From Phycisphaerae bacterium (GTDB lineage: Bacteria > Planctomycetota > Phycisphaerae > SM23-33): a DNA stretch of 5,902 nucleotides. The translations under genes were made by a program, and so were the position numbers. The notes beneath the pieces are model-generated. The model was not told the DNA's origin and ran no database searches. It saw nothing but the letters and a program-made list of their open reading frames with translations. Each line of letters begins with the position of its first letter. Positions within the stretch are counted from its first letter, which is position 1. This document shows, piece by piece, positions 1-5,902 of the stretch. The stretch is from the NCBI GenBank assembly GCA_022866005.1, contig JALHTV010000211.1, positions 1 to 5,902 of the forward strand. Reading direction: 5' to 3'.

Positions 1-1606
1 CCAGGCTGCGCTGGACATCGCGGCGGTCCGGCCCGCCATCGGCCCCGCCCTGGCTGACGCGGCCGTCGAGAAGGTCGGGCAAAACCTCAAGTACGATCTG
101 ATCGTCCTGGCCAATGCGGGCATGGAGCTGGCCGGGCCGATGTTCGACACGATGATCGCCGCGCACGTGCTGGACAGCTCCCGCGACACCTACCGCCTGG
201 ACGCCCTGGCCAGCGAGTTCCTGCACCGCCGCAAGATGCCCATCGAGGAACTCCTGGGCCGCGGGCGGAACAAGACCACGATGGATGCCGTGCCGCTGGA
301 CCGAATCACCCCCTACGCCTGCCGCGACGCCGACCTGGCGCTGGAGCTGGCCGAGGTGCTGGGCGGCAGGCTGCGGGCCGAGGGCCTGGACGGCCTGTTC
401 GAGCGCCTGGAGATGCCGCTGATGCCGGTCCTGGCGGAGATGGAGCAGACGGGCGTGGCCGTGGACGCCCAGGCGCTCAAGGCCATGGAGGTGGTCCTGG
501 CGGCCCAGGCCGAGAAGCTGCGGGATCGCATCGTTGCCCTGGCCGGAAGGCCCTTCAACGTGGATTCCCCGCGCCAGCTCGCCGAGGTGCTGTTTGAGGA
601 CCTCAAGCTCCCGACCCTGAAGCGCACGCCCACCGGGCCAAGCACCGACTCGACGGTGCTGGAGCAGCTCGCCGCCCTCAACGAGCTGCCGGGGACGGTG
701 CTGGACTATCGCAAGCTCACCAAGCTGCTCAGCACGTACCTGACGGCCCTGGCCCGGTGCATCCATCCGCGGACGGGGCGCGTGCACACCAGCTTCCACC
801 AGGCCGGCACCGCGACCGGCCGGCTCTCCAGCAGCGACCCCAACCTCCAGAACATCCCCATTCGGACTGACCAGGGCCGCCGGATCCGCTCGGCCTTCGT
901 CGCGCGCTCCGGCTGCGTGCTGCTGAGCGCGGATTACTCGCAGGTGGAGCTGCGCGTGCTGGCGCACCTGTGCGGCGACCCGACGCTGGTGGAGGCCTTC
1001 CGCAACGATCAGGACATTCACCGCATCGTCGCGGCTGAGGTGTTCGGCGTGCCGGGGGAGGCCGTGAGCGACGAGCAGCGCCGCACGGCCAAGACGGTCA
1101 ACTTCGGCATCATCTACGGCCAGACGGCCTTTGGCCTGGCGACGACGTTGCGGATCAGCAAGGCGCAGGCGGCGGAGTTCATCGACCGCCACCGCAAGCG
1201 GTTCCCCAACATCGGTGAGTTCCTGCAATCGTGCGTCGCCGCCGCGAAGGCCAACGGGTACGTGGAAACGATCTTTGGCCGCCGGCGGCGGATCCCGGGC
1301 ATCGACTCTCGCAACAGCGCTGTCCGCAGCCAGGCCGAGCGGCTGGCGATCAACTCCGTGGTCCAGGGCTCGGCCGCCGACCTCATCAAGCAGGCCATGG
1401 TGAACATTGCCGCACGCATCCACGCCGAAAAGCGGCCCTCGCGCCTGCTGCTCCAGATCCACGACGAGCTGCTGTTCGAGACGCCCACCGAAGCGGTTGG
1501 CCCTGAGCGCGACATGATCGTCTCGGAGATGAGCGGGGCGATCCAACTGACGGTCCCGCTGAAGGTCGACGTGGGTGTGGGGGCCAACTGGATGGAGGCC
1601 AAGTAG
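1..1606 (+). CDS. polA: DNA polymerase I, 5'-truncated by window edge (3'-5' exonuclease and polymerase domains)
   Basis: Fills gaps and removes primers in replication and repair by template-directed DNA synthesis in the cytoplasm. The frame is open from base 2 and continues off the left edge, so the ATG at 122 is internal (M41 of the 534 visible residues), not the start. Visible residues 1-110 are the end of the DEDD proofreading domain: Exo II NLKYD ends at D32 and Exo III YACRD spans Y105-D109, matching E. coli D424, Y497 and D501 with a constant offset of 392. The polymerase domain follows: TGRLSSSDPNLQNIP (R274), motif A DYSQVELR (D311), O-helix RRTAKTVNFGIIYG (R360, K364, F368, Y372), Q455 in VVQGSAAD, and motif C HDE (H487, D488, E489). 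All align to E. coli with a constant offset of 394 (R668, D705, R754, K758, F762, Y766, Q849, H881-E883), and the C-terminus then falls near E. coli residue 928. So roughly 390 N-terminal residues, including the 5' nuclease domain and Exo I, lie outside. No frameshift or missing catalytic residue is visible. Identification is firm. Confidence 0.98.
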   Translation, partial: QAALDIAAVRPAIGPALADAAVEKVGQNLKYDLIVLANAGMELAGPMFDTMIAAHVLDSSRDTYRLDALASEFLHRRKMPIEELLGRGRNKTTMDAVPLDRITPYACRDADLALELAEVLGGRLRAEGLDGLFERLEMPLMPVLAEMEQTGVAVDAQALKAMEVVLAAQAEKLRDRIVALAGRPFNVDSPRQLAEVLFEDLKLPTLKRTPTGPSTDSTVLEQLAALNELPGTVLDYRKLTKLLSTYLTALARCIHPRTGRVHTSFHQAGTATGRLSSSDPNLQNIPIRTDQGRRIRSAFVARSGCVLLSADYSQVELRVLAHLCGDPTLVEAFRNDQDIHRIVAAEVFGVPGEAVSDEQRRTAKTVNFGIIYGQTAFGLATTLRISKAQAAEFIDRHRKRFPNIGEFLQSCVAAAKANGYVETIFGRRRRIPGIDSRNSAVRSQAERLAINSVVQGSAADLIKQAMVNIAARIHAEKRPSRLLLQIHDELLFETPTEAVGPERDMIVSEMSGAIQLTVPLKVDVGVGANWMEAK

Positions 1607-1609
1607 GCG

Positions 1610-1633
1610 CTCCGGCCGGGCCGGCCGCGGGAG
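1610..1633. terminator. Weak hairpin between convergent polA and pit, possible bidirectional terminator
   Basis: The 35-base gap between the polA stop (1606) and the pit stop (1642) is almost pure G+C and can fold. CTCC (1610-1613) pairs with GGAG (1630-1633) and GGCC (1614-1617) with GGCC (1623-1626), leaving a 5-base loop and a 3-base bulge (1627-1629). Its place between two convergent stops fits a shared terminator. There is no T-run on either strand, so it is not a canonical intrinsic terminator. It may be chance pairing in GC-rich DNA. Confidence 0.25.
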
Positions 1634-1641
1634 GAGGTAGG

Positions 1642-2910
1642 TTACAGCCCCAGGATCAGCCGCAGCAGCAGGAAGATGCCCGCCGACAGCACGGCCGAGA
1701 GGGGGATCGTGATCACCCACGACGCGAAGATCCGCCGGATGACCTTCAGGTCCAGGGCCGCAAAGCCGCGGGCGACGCCGACGCCCATCACAGCCCCGAC
1801 GATGACGAATGTGGTGGAGATCGGCATGCCCAGCTTGCTGAACACCAGCACGCTGGTGGCCGTCCCGAACTCGGCGCAGAAGCCGCGGGTGGGCGTCATC
1901 TCGGTGATCTTCTTGCCCACGGATTCAATGACCTTGTGGCCGTAGGTGGCCAGGCCGACGACGATGCCGACCGCCCCGAAGGCCAGCAGCCAGGGCGGAA
2001 TGCCCACCACCGCGCCGATCCCCTCCCCGCCGCTGCGAAGGATCGTGATCGTCGTAGCCAGGGGTCCGATGGCATTGGCTACGTCGTTGGCCCCGTGGGC
2101 GAAAGACATGTAGCAGGCCGTGAAGATCTGCATGTAGGCGAACCACCGCTCCACGGTCTCCATCCGCTCGGCCAGCGGGACGCGGGCTCGGCGGATCGAC
2201 CTGGCCACCAGCAGATACAGGATCGCAAACACCGCCAACCCCACCCCCAGCGACAGCGGCGCCGCCCAGCGCAGGGGCAGGTCCAGGCGCAGTCCGGGCA
2301 AGCCCCTGTAGATGATCGAAAAGGTCACGATGGCCACCAGCCCGCCCAGGGCCACGGGCATGGTCTGGCGGGTCCTGAGGACCGGGTGGCGGCTGCGGAG
2401 CACGAACTTCCTCACGCCCCAGCGGTAGATCGCGTAGGCCAGCACGGCCCCGAAGAGTGGGGAGACCACCCAACTGGCCACGATCTTGCCCATCTTGTAC
2501 CAGTGGACGCAGCCCGGCCCCTGGCCCAGGATCGCGAACCCGACCACGGCACCGATGATTGCGTGCGTGGTCGACACGGGCTGCCCGAAGAACGTGGCCA
2601 CATTCAGCCAGAGAGAGGAACCCACCAGGGCGGCCAGCATGCCGATGCCCAGAAGACGAAGCGAGTCGGGGGACGCGGAAAAGGATTGTACGGAGACTAT
2701 TTCTCCGGAGATGGTCTTGGCTACGGGCTGCCCGACGAAGAACGCCCCACAGAACTCGAAGACCGCGGCCAGGAGAATGGCCTTCTTGAGGGTCAGCGCG
2801 CCAGAGCCCACCGAGGTGCCGAAGGCGTTGGCCACGTCGTTGGCGCCGATGTTCCAGGCCATGTAGAACCCGGCGAGAACGGCGATGACAAGCAGGATGG
2901 TGACTTCCAC
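1642..2910 (-). CDS. pit: PiT-family inorganic phosphate transporter
   Basis: Secondary inner-membrane carrier for inorganic phosphate, driven by an ion gradient (Na+ or H+). The 422 residues show the duplicated PiT (PHO-4) architecture: GANDVANA at 22-29 and again at 273-280, and QPVSTTH (110-116) echoed by MPISTTF (362-368). The repeat offset is 251-252 residues, as expected for the two halves of the family. About ten or more hydrophobic segments flank two basic, probably cytoplasmic stretches (about 164-182 and 236-256). The GANDVANAFGTSVGSGALT signature looks more like Na+-coupled SLC20/Pho89-type members than E. coli PitA; coupling ion is inference. The start is GTG at 2908-2910, supported by GAGGAG at 2920-2915 with a short 4-base spacer; no other start lies between it and the upstream stop. 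It is the second gene of a DUF47-pit operon, 18 bases after the upstream stop. The gene symbol is used generically; family assignment is firm. Confidence 0.96.
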   Translation of the reverse strand: MEVTILLVIAVLAGFYMAWNIGANDVANAFGTSVGSGALTLKKAILLAAVFEFCGAFFVGQPVAKTISGEIVSVQSFSASPDSLRLLGIGMLAALVGSSLWLNVATFFGQPVSTTHAIIGAVVGFAILGQGPGCVHWYKMGKIVASWVVSPLFGAVLAYAIYRWGVRKFVLRSRHPVLRTRQTMPVALGGLVAIVTFSIIYRGLPGLRLDLPLRWAAPLSLGVGLAVFAILYLLVARSIRRARVPLAERMETVERWFAYMQIFTACYMSFAHGANDVANAIGPLATTITILRSGGEGIGAVVGIPPWLLAFGAVGIVVGLATYGHKVIESVGKKITEMTPTRGFCAEFGTATSVLVFSKLGMPISTTFVIVGAVMGVGVARGFAALDLKVIRRIFASWVITIPLSAVLSAGIFLLLRLILGL

Positions 2911-2920
2911 GGCGCTCCTC
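2911..2920 (-). promoter_or_regulatory. Ribosome binding site that fixes the GTG start of pit
   Basis: Read on the minus strand, GAGGAG (2920-2915) is followed by four bases and then GTG (2910-2908). It lies inside the 18-base gap between the DUF47 stop and pit. Because the start is GTG and the spacer is short, this purine run is the main support for the chosen start. The nearest in-frame ATG is codon 17, which would remove most of the first membrane helix. Confidence 0.75.
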
Positions 2921-2928
2921 GAAGGGGA

Positions 2929-3597
2929 CTACTTCCGCAGGATCATCAGTCGCAGGCTCTTGCCAACGTTCTCGGCGTGGTCCGCGATGCTCGTCAGGGC
3001 GCGGCAGAGCTTGTCCAGCAGCATGATCGTCACTGGCGGCATGTCCATGCTGTAGTAGTGCCGGGCGAGCTTGCGGCTGAGCTTGTCGCTCTCCCACTCC
3101 ATGTGGCAGACCTGCTGGATCTTGTCGATCACCTCCTGGGCCCCAGGGCCGCTGAAGGCCTCTTTCTGGAGCTGGGCCAGGTGCTCGGCCACGTCCAGCA
3201 GGGCCTCGCTGACCTGCACGACCTTGTCCACCAGGTCCTTGAACTCCTGGTGCAGTTCGGCCGGGAGGTTCAACGGGCGGAAGGTGGCCACGACGGCGAA
3301 GTCCTCCGCATCGTCCGCCACGCGGTCCATCTGGCGCAGGAACTCGGCCAGGTCTTCGCGGTCGACGGGCAGGAAGTACCGTCGCGGCAGCTTGCTGCGG
3401 ACCTGGTCCTTCAGCAGGTCGGCCTCGTATTCCGTCTTGGACATCTGATGCTGAAGCTCCCGCAGGCGATCCATGTCGCCGGTGATGACGGCCTCGGCGA
3501 TGGGACGCACCATCGCTACGCACTCGTGGACCTTCTTGGCGTGTTCCACCAGCGGCTCGAAGGGGGAGCTGCCGAACAACGTCCACAGGCTCCGCAT
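2929..3597 (-). CDS. DUF47 / PhoU-like protein, putative PiT accessory protein
   Basis: Soluble, all-helical cytoplasmic protein of 222 residues, the usual size for DUF47 (PhoU_div) proteins, which are commonly encoded next to PiT transporters and are thought to modulate them. No signal peptide or membrane segment is visible. Two PhoU-type halves can be read: E56-x3-D60 and D91-x3-D95 (MDRVADDAED) in the first, E167-x3-D171 and the related LTSIADHAEN (201-210) in the second. Equivalent positions are exactly 111 residues apart, half the protein length. In PhoU, such E/D-x3-D motifs bind metal clusters; metal binding here is inference. The second half has T202, H207 and N210 where the first has D91, D96 and D99, so its site looks weaker. 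The ATG start is preceded by AAAGGA with a 7-base spacer after AGGA (3608-3605). It is first in the operon with pit and in the same reading frame as pit. Family confident, exact role inferred. Confidence 0.93.
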   Translation of the reverse strand: MRSLWTLFGSSPFEPLVEHAKKVHECVAMVRPIAEAVITGDMDRLRELQHQMSKTEYEADLLKDQVRSKLPRRYFLPVDREDLAEFLRQMDRVADDAEDFAVVATFRPLNLPAELHQEFKDLVDKVVQVSEALLDVAEHLAQLQKEAFSGPGAQEVIDKIQQVCHMEWESDKLSRKLARHYYSMDMPPVTIMLLDKLCRALTSIADHAENVGKSLRLMILRK

Positions 3598-3613
3598 GGT
3601 TGTTTCCTTTCCT
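3598..3613 (-). promoter_or_regulatory. Ribosome binding site of the DUF47 gene
   Basis: On the minus strand the six-base unit AGGAAA occurs twice in overlap (3613-3608 and 3608-3603). The proximal AGGA (3608-3605) sits seven bases from the ATG at 3597, an optimal spacing, and supports the chosen start. Confidence 0.75.
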
Positions 3614-3622
3614 GGGCACCCG

Positions 3623-3669
3623 CCGCGGCGGATGCGAGGGTGATACTTTCACCGTCAGGGCCGCCGCGG
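3623..3669. repeat. Two-shell dyad-symmetric element upstream of DUF47-pit
   Basis: An outer perfect 9-base inverted repeat (CCGCGGCGG at 3623-3631, CCGCCGCGG at 3661-3669) encloses an inner perfect 5-base inverted repeat (GGTGA at 3639-3643, TCACC at 3649-3653). Both are centred on position 3646, and two further matching pairs lie just outside the inner arms (3636/3656 and 3637/3655). It lies 26-72 bases upstream of the DUF47 ATG. It could be an operator or a leader-RNA hairpin. GC-rich sequence makes the outer arms easier to get by chance. Confidence 0.5.
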
Positions 3670-3675
3670 ACAAGC

Positions 3676-3696
3676 AAAAACCCGCGGGCCGCCCGC
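3676..3696 (-). terminator. Probable intrinsic terminator of the upstream membrane-protein gene
   Basis: Read on the minus strand, GCGGG (3696-3692), a three-base loop and CCCGC (3688-3684) form a GC-rich hairpin. GGG and then five T residues (3680-3676) follow. It begins about 44 bases after the membrane-protein stop at 3740. The three-base spacer before the T-run and the small loop make it imperfect, but it is the only T-run in the gap. Confidence 0.4.
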
Positions 3697-3739
3697 CCCC
3701 GTCCATCCAGCCGACCTCCGCTGCGGCCGGGCGCCGCGG

Positions 3740-5866
3740 CTAAGGCCATGTCTGTATGAGGGCCTTCCGCTCAGCGAGGGCTTCGTTGCCGATCTTCGTC
3801 CAGCGCGCGCCTTCCCTGGCGTTGCCTTCCACGCGGTACGCGCGCGCCAGATACTCCGCCAGCTGCGCGCGCATCAGCAGCGTCCTATGGCCGTCCGCTT
3901 CCCGGTAGTCCACGGCCTCCAGGCGGGCATACTCCTGCTGGAAGTAGGCCTTCTGCCACGCGACGGGGTCGGGCAGCGACCGGCTGAGCTGCCGGATGGC
4001 GTCGTAGGCTATGGTGGTCGGCTGAACCCGGGCGGCGGCCAGAAACGCCTCTATCCCCTCGGCGGCCGGGATCCTCAGACACGGAGACGTCATCGCCATG
4101 GCCCGGCTCAGCGTGGCTGCTGCCTCGTTGGGATACTTCAGGTCCCCGGCAATCGCGCGGCGGACCAGCTCGGCCGTCTGGGGCGAGGTCGTGTCGGCGG
4201 CGACAATGTCCTTGGTGTCGAAGTAGATGTACGCCCACTTGCCCTCGGGGCGCTCCAACAAGTGCCACATCAGCGCCGCGTGCTTGTCATCGACCGGCAC
4301 GACGACCAGATGCACGTCCAGGTCGGCTAAGTCTTGTGTGGGGTTCACTTTGTAGCGGGGGTCAGGGTACTCCCGCGGATCGGACAGGATCCGCGCGGCC
4401 AGCCTGTCGGTGGCCCCGTCGTAGACCTGGTGGGCCCGGCCCCCCATGAACACCTGAATCCCCGGGCACGTCCAGCGCAGATAGCCTTCCCACCGCCACT
4501 CGTTGAAGCATCGCCCGGTGATCCCATTGGCCGCCAAGAACTCAGCGGCCCCCACGGGCTGAGCCGCCGTCCCGTGCATCCGCTCGAACAGCGTCTCGGC
4601 TGGACGGAGGGGGTTGCGCGGATCGTACAGCCGCATCAACTTGTGCGCGTCCAGCAACAGCGGCACACCTAACGCCACGGTCATCGCGCCCAGCGCCGCG
4701 GGGCCCAGGTACCGGTCCGCCCGACGGAGCAGGCCCACCAGCCACTCCAGCTGCACGGCCAGGAACGGTCCCAGCACGATCACCGACAGCGGCACGAAGC
4801 GCCGGGCCTTGAAGGTCATGCCGATCACCACGGCCGCCAGGACCAGGTCGAACAGCCCCATAGCGGCCTGCTGAAGGTTGGGCCTGCGCAAATAGCTGGA
4901 CCGCACGCCCGGGATGCCCGCCACCCGCAGCAGGAGCAATCCCCCCAGAATGCCCATGAGGGTGAGGAACTCCCATGTGGTGCCGAACCGCGCCTTCTCG
5001 GACAGCAACGGCTGCCACTCGTTCAGCCGCTGCCAGGCCGGATCGAGGATCTGGAACGGAAACACCAGGTTCCTCAGGCCATAGGGATTCGCGAAGCCCG
5101 CCAGCAGGACCGAGCCGACCACCGCGACCGGAAGCGGCCAGGCTGCCCGCCCGGCCGCTCGGAGCACCGCCCAGGCCGAGGCCCGGCCCGACGCTGCCTC
5201 GACTGTCCGCTGCATCAGCAGCGCACCCGCCCACAGGGCCGTCATGCCCAGACCGAAGATGAACCCCCCGTGCATGTTGGCCCACACACCGTTGAGGACC
5301 ATGACGGCCCAGATCCAGTGCACGTTCTGGCGGGTCTTGAACAGCAGCCACAGCGCCAGCGGGGCGACTGTGAGGGTGGTGAGGTTGGCCCGCATGTCGA
5401 TGTAGCTGCGCCCGGCGGCGATGGCCGCGCCGGCCACCAGCAGCGCCACCGGCCAGGAGACCTTCCGCTGCCGCGCGGCCAGGATGATGAACAATCCCGT
5501 CAGGCCGATCATCACGGCCTTGAGCACCAGCAACCCCACAGGCCCGGCGGCTTCATAGACCAGGTAGGTCAGGAAATGAGTGCCCCAGTTCTGGTTGACG
5601 GCCACCCTCCCGTCCGACATGTACGACCAGTCGTCCGGCTGGCCGAGCTTGCCGTCCATCACGTCCTGCCCGACGGTCAGGCCCGCGTAGAGGTCGCCGA
5701 TGGGGCGGGGCTCGCCCCAGATCGCCCCGATGGCCAGCACCGCCACCGCCAGGGTGACGCCTACTTCCACGGGCCACAGCCACGGCGGTGCCGCCGCGGG
5801 CGAACCCGTGCCGACCGCCGGGGCGCCGGGGGAGTTTGTCGTCTTCTTGCCGGGCCTGTCCATCAT
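3740..5866 (-). CDS. Uncharacterised polytopic membrane protein, GT-C glycosyltransferase-like, with large C-terminal domain
   Basis: A 708-residue inner-membrane protein of unassigned function. A basic, Pro/Ala/Gly-rich N-terminal tail (1-28) precedes about 11 predicted helices near 31-50, 108-131, 137-152, 160-176, 183-197, 201-218, 243-259, 298-315, 335-351, 358-378 and 387-405. Most basic loops fall on the cytoplasmic side (132-136, 177-182, 219-242, 316-334, 379-386), which puts residues 406-708 outside the membrane. Landmarks I recall from a broad family of uncharacterised bacterial proteins are present: an acidic first outer loop (D58, then VNQNW at 90-94), WANMHGGF (195-202), NPYGLRNLVFP (260-270), KARRFVPL (353-360), FNEWRWEGYLRW (454-465) and VFMGGRAHQVY (472-482). 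The first-loop aspartate resembles that of GT-C lipid-linked-sugar transferases, but activity is inference. Residues 661-700 could be one TPR-like helix pair. Start is ATG at 5866 or the adjacent ATG at 5863: an in-frame TAG lies 27 bases upstream with no other start between, and the ribosome site is weak. Probably transcribed alone. Confidence 0.85.
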   Translation of the reverse strand: MMDRPGKKTTNSPGAPAVGTGSPAAAPPWLWPVEVGVTLAVAVLAIGAIWGEPRPIGDLYAGLTVGQDVMDGKLGQPDDWSYMSDGRVAVNQNWGTHFLTYLVYEAAGPVGLLVLKAVMIGLTGLFIILAARQRKVSWPVALLVAGAAIAAGRSYIDMRANLTTLTVAPLALWLLFKTRQNVHWIWAVMVLNGVWANMHGGFIFGLGMTALWAGALLMQRTVEAASGRASAWAVLRAAGRAAWPLPVAVVGSVLLAGFANPYGLRNLVFPFQILDPAWQRLNEWQPLLSEKARFGTTWEFLTLMGILGGLLLLRVAGIPGVRSSYLRRPNLQQAAMGLFDLVLAAVVIGMTFKARRFVPLSVIVLGPFLAVQLEWLVGLLRRADRYLGPAALGAMTVALGVPLLLDAHKLMRLYDPRNPLRPAETLFERMHGTAAQPVGAAEFLAANGITGRCFNEWRWEGYLRWTCPGIQVFMGGRAHQVYDGATDRLAARILSDPREYPDPRYKVNPTQDLADLDVHLVVVPVDDKHAALMWHLLERPEGKWAYIYFDTKDIVAADTTSPQTAELVRRAIAGDLKYPNEAAATLSRAMAMTSPCLRIPAAEGIEAFLAAARVQPTTIAYDAIRQLSRSLPDPVAWQKAYFQQEYARLEAVDYREADGHRTLLMRAQLAEYLARAYRVEGNAREGARWTKIGNEALAERKALIQTWP

Positions 5867-5902
5867 TCCGTCCGTCGCGTTCCGCCCATTGGCCTAGGGC
5901 AG
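5867..5902 (-). other. Upstream region of the membrane-protein gene, cut by window edge
   Basis: Thirty-six bases before the first ATG. Read on the minus strand it holds an in-frame TAG (5896-5894), which rules out a longer protein, and two GGA triplets just before the start that give only a weak Shine-Dalgarno match. No promoter can be assigned in so short a stretch. Confidence 0.6.

Larger units (their letters stand above)
3598..3675 (-). promoter_or_regulatory. Likely promoter and leader region of the DUF47-pit operon
   Basis: The operon's first gene follows a probable terminator, so its promoter should lie in this stretch, the AT-richer part of the 142-base gap. No convincing -35/-10 pair is visible. 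Read on the minus strand, TTGTCC (3674-3669) lies 21 bases from GTATCA (3647-3642), too far for a normal sigma-70 promoter. The AT-rich GAAAGTATCA patch lies inside the dyad centred at 3646. No tandem CTGTCAT-like Pho box is apparent. The location is inferred from layout; the exact promoter is not assigned. Confidence 0.35.

Noticed and set aside
122..124. The ATG at 122 as the polA start.
   Set aside because: The frame stays open to the window edge, and the residues before it include the Exo II motif NLKYD, so this Met is internal.
1114..1602. A 162-codon minus-strand frame within polA.
   Set aside because: It is antisense to the catalytic core of DNA polymerase I, and its residue composition looks like a shadow frame.
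1925..3706. A 593-codon minus-strand frame overlapping the DUF47 and pit genes.
   Set aside because: It is an alternate-frame shadow of the real genes, running through the intergenic region and both coding regions. The translation is Arg/Gly/Pro-rich low complexity.
3598..3739. A Pho box ahead of the phosphate operon.
   Set aside because: No tandem CTGTCAT-like repeat with the expected spacing is visible on either strand. The only partial match (CTGACGG near 3660) stands alone.
1936..3759. A 607-codon open frame on the plus strand across pit and DUF47.
   Set aside because: It is antisense to two genes with clear family motifs. Its translation is rich in G, R, H, P and Q with no recognisable domain. 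Long spurious frames are expected in GC-rich DNA.
4542..5351. A 269-codon minus-strand frame inside the membrane-protein gene.
   Set aside because: It is the same strand in another frame, Gly/Arg/Ala-rich with no hydrophobic or conserved pattern, whereas the main frame shows ordered helices and family landmarks.
1..5902. tRNA or rRNA genes, CRISPR arrays, insertion-sequence ends or integrase sites.
   Set aside because: Coding sequence fills all but about 230 bases, and neither the gaps nor the genes show cloverleaf patterns, spaced direct repeats, transposase motifs or target-site duplications.

Overview
The window is ordinary, GC-rich bacterial chromosome (roughly two thirds G+C by eye) with four protein genes and very little intergenic DNA. 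I see no RNA gene, mobile element, CRISPR array or phage gene. The organism cannot be fixed from this alone. The high GC, the proofreading-type DNA polymerase I, and a large polytopic protein of a kind I associate with Planctomycetota and similar environmental phyla make a planctomycete-like bacterium my best guess, held weakly.

Layout. Positions 1-1606 (+) carry the 3' part of polA, cut by the left window edge: the end of the 3'-5' exonuclease domain and the complete polymerase domain. A 35-base GC-rich gap (1607-1641) separates it from a convergent minus-strand block. That block, read right to left, has three genes. The first is an approximately 11-TM membrane protein with a C-terminal domain predicted outside the membrane (5866-3740). 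The second is a PhoU-like DUF47 protein (3597-2929). The third is a PiT-family phosphate transporter (2910-1642).

The DUF47 and pit genes lie 18 bases apart, each with a Shine-Dalgarno sequence, and almost certainly form a two-gene operon. The family pairing is well known: the DUF47 protein is thought to act with or on the low-affinity PiT transporter. The 142-base gap upstream (3598-3739) holds a plausible terminator for the membrane-protein gene and must contain or pass the operon promoter. It also contains a two-shell dyad-symmetric element centred on 3646, the most noteworthy non-coding signal here.

The polA gene (repair and replication) and the membrane-protein gene have no evident functional link to phosphate uptake. 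I do not see an undescribed multi-gene system. The items worth a second look are the dyad, the uncharacterised GT-C-like membrane protein, and small sequence oddities in the DUF47 and PiT proteins.
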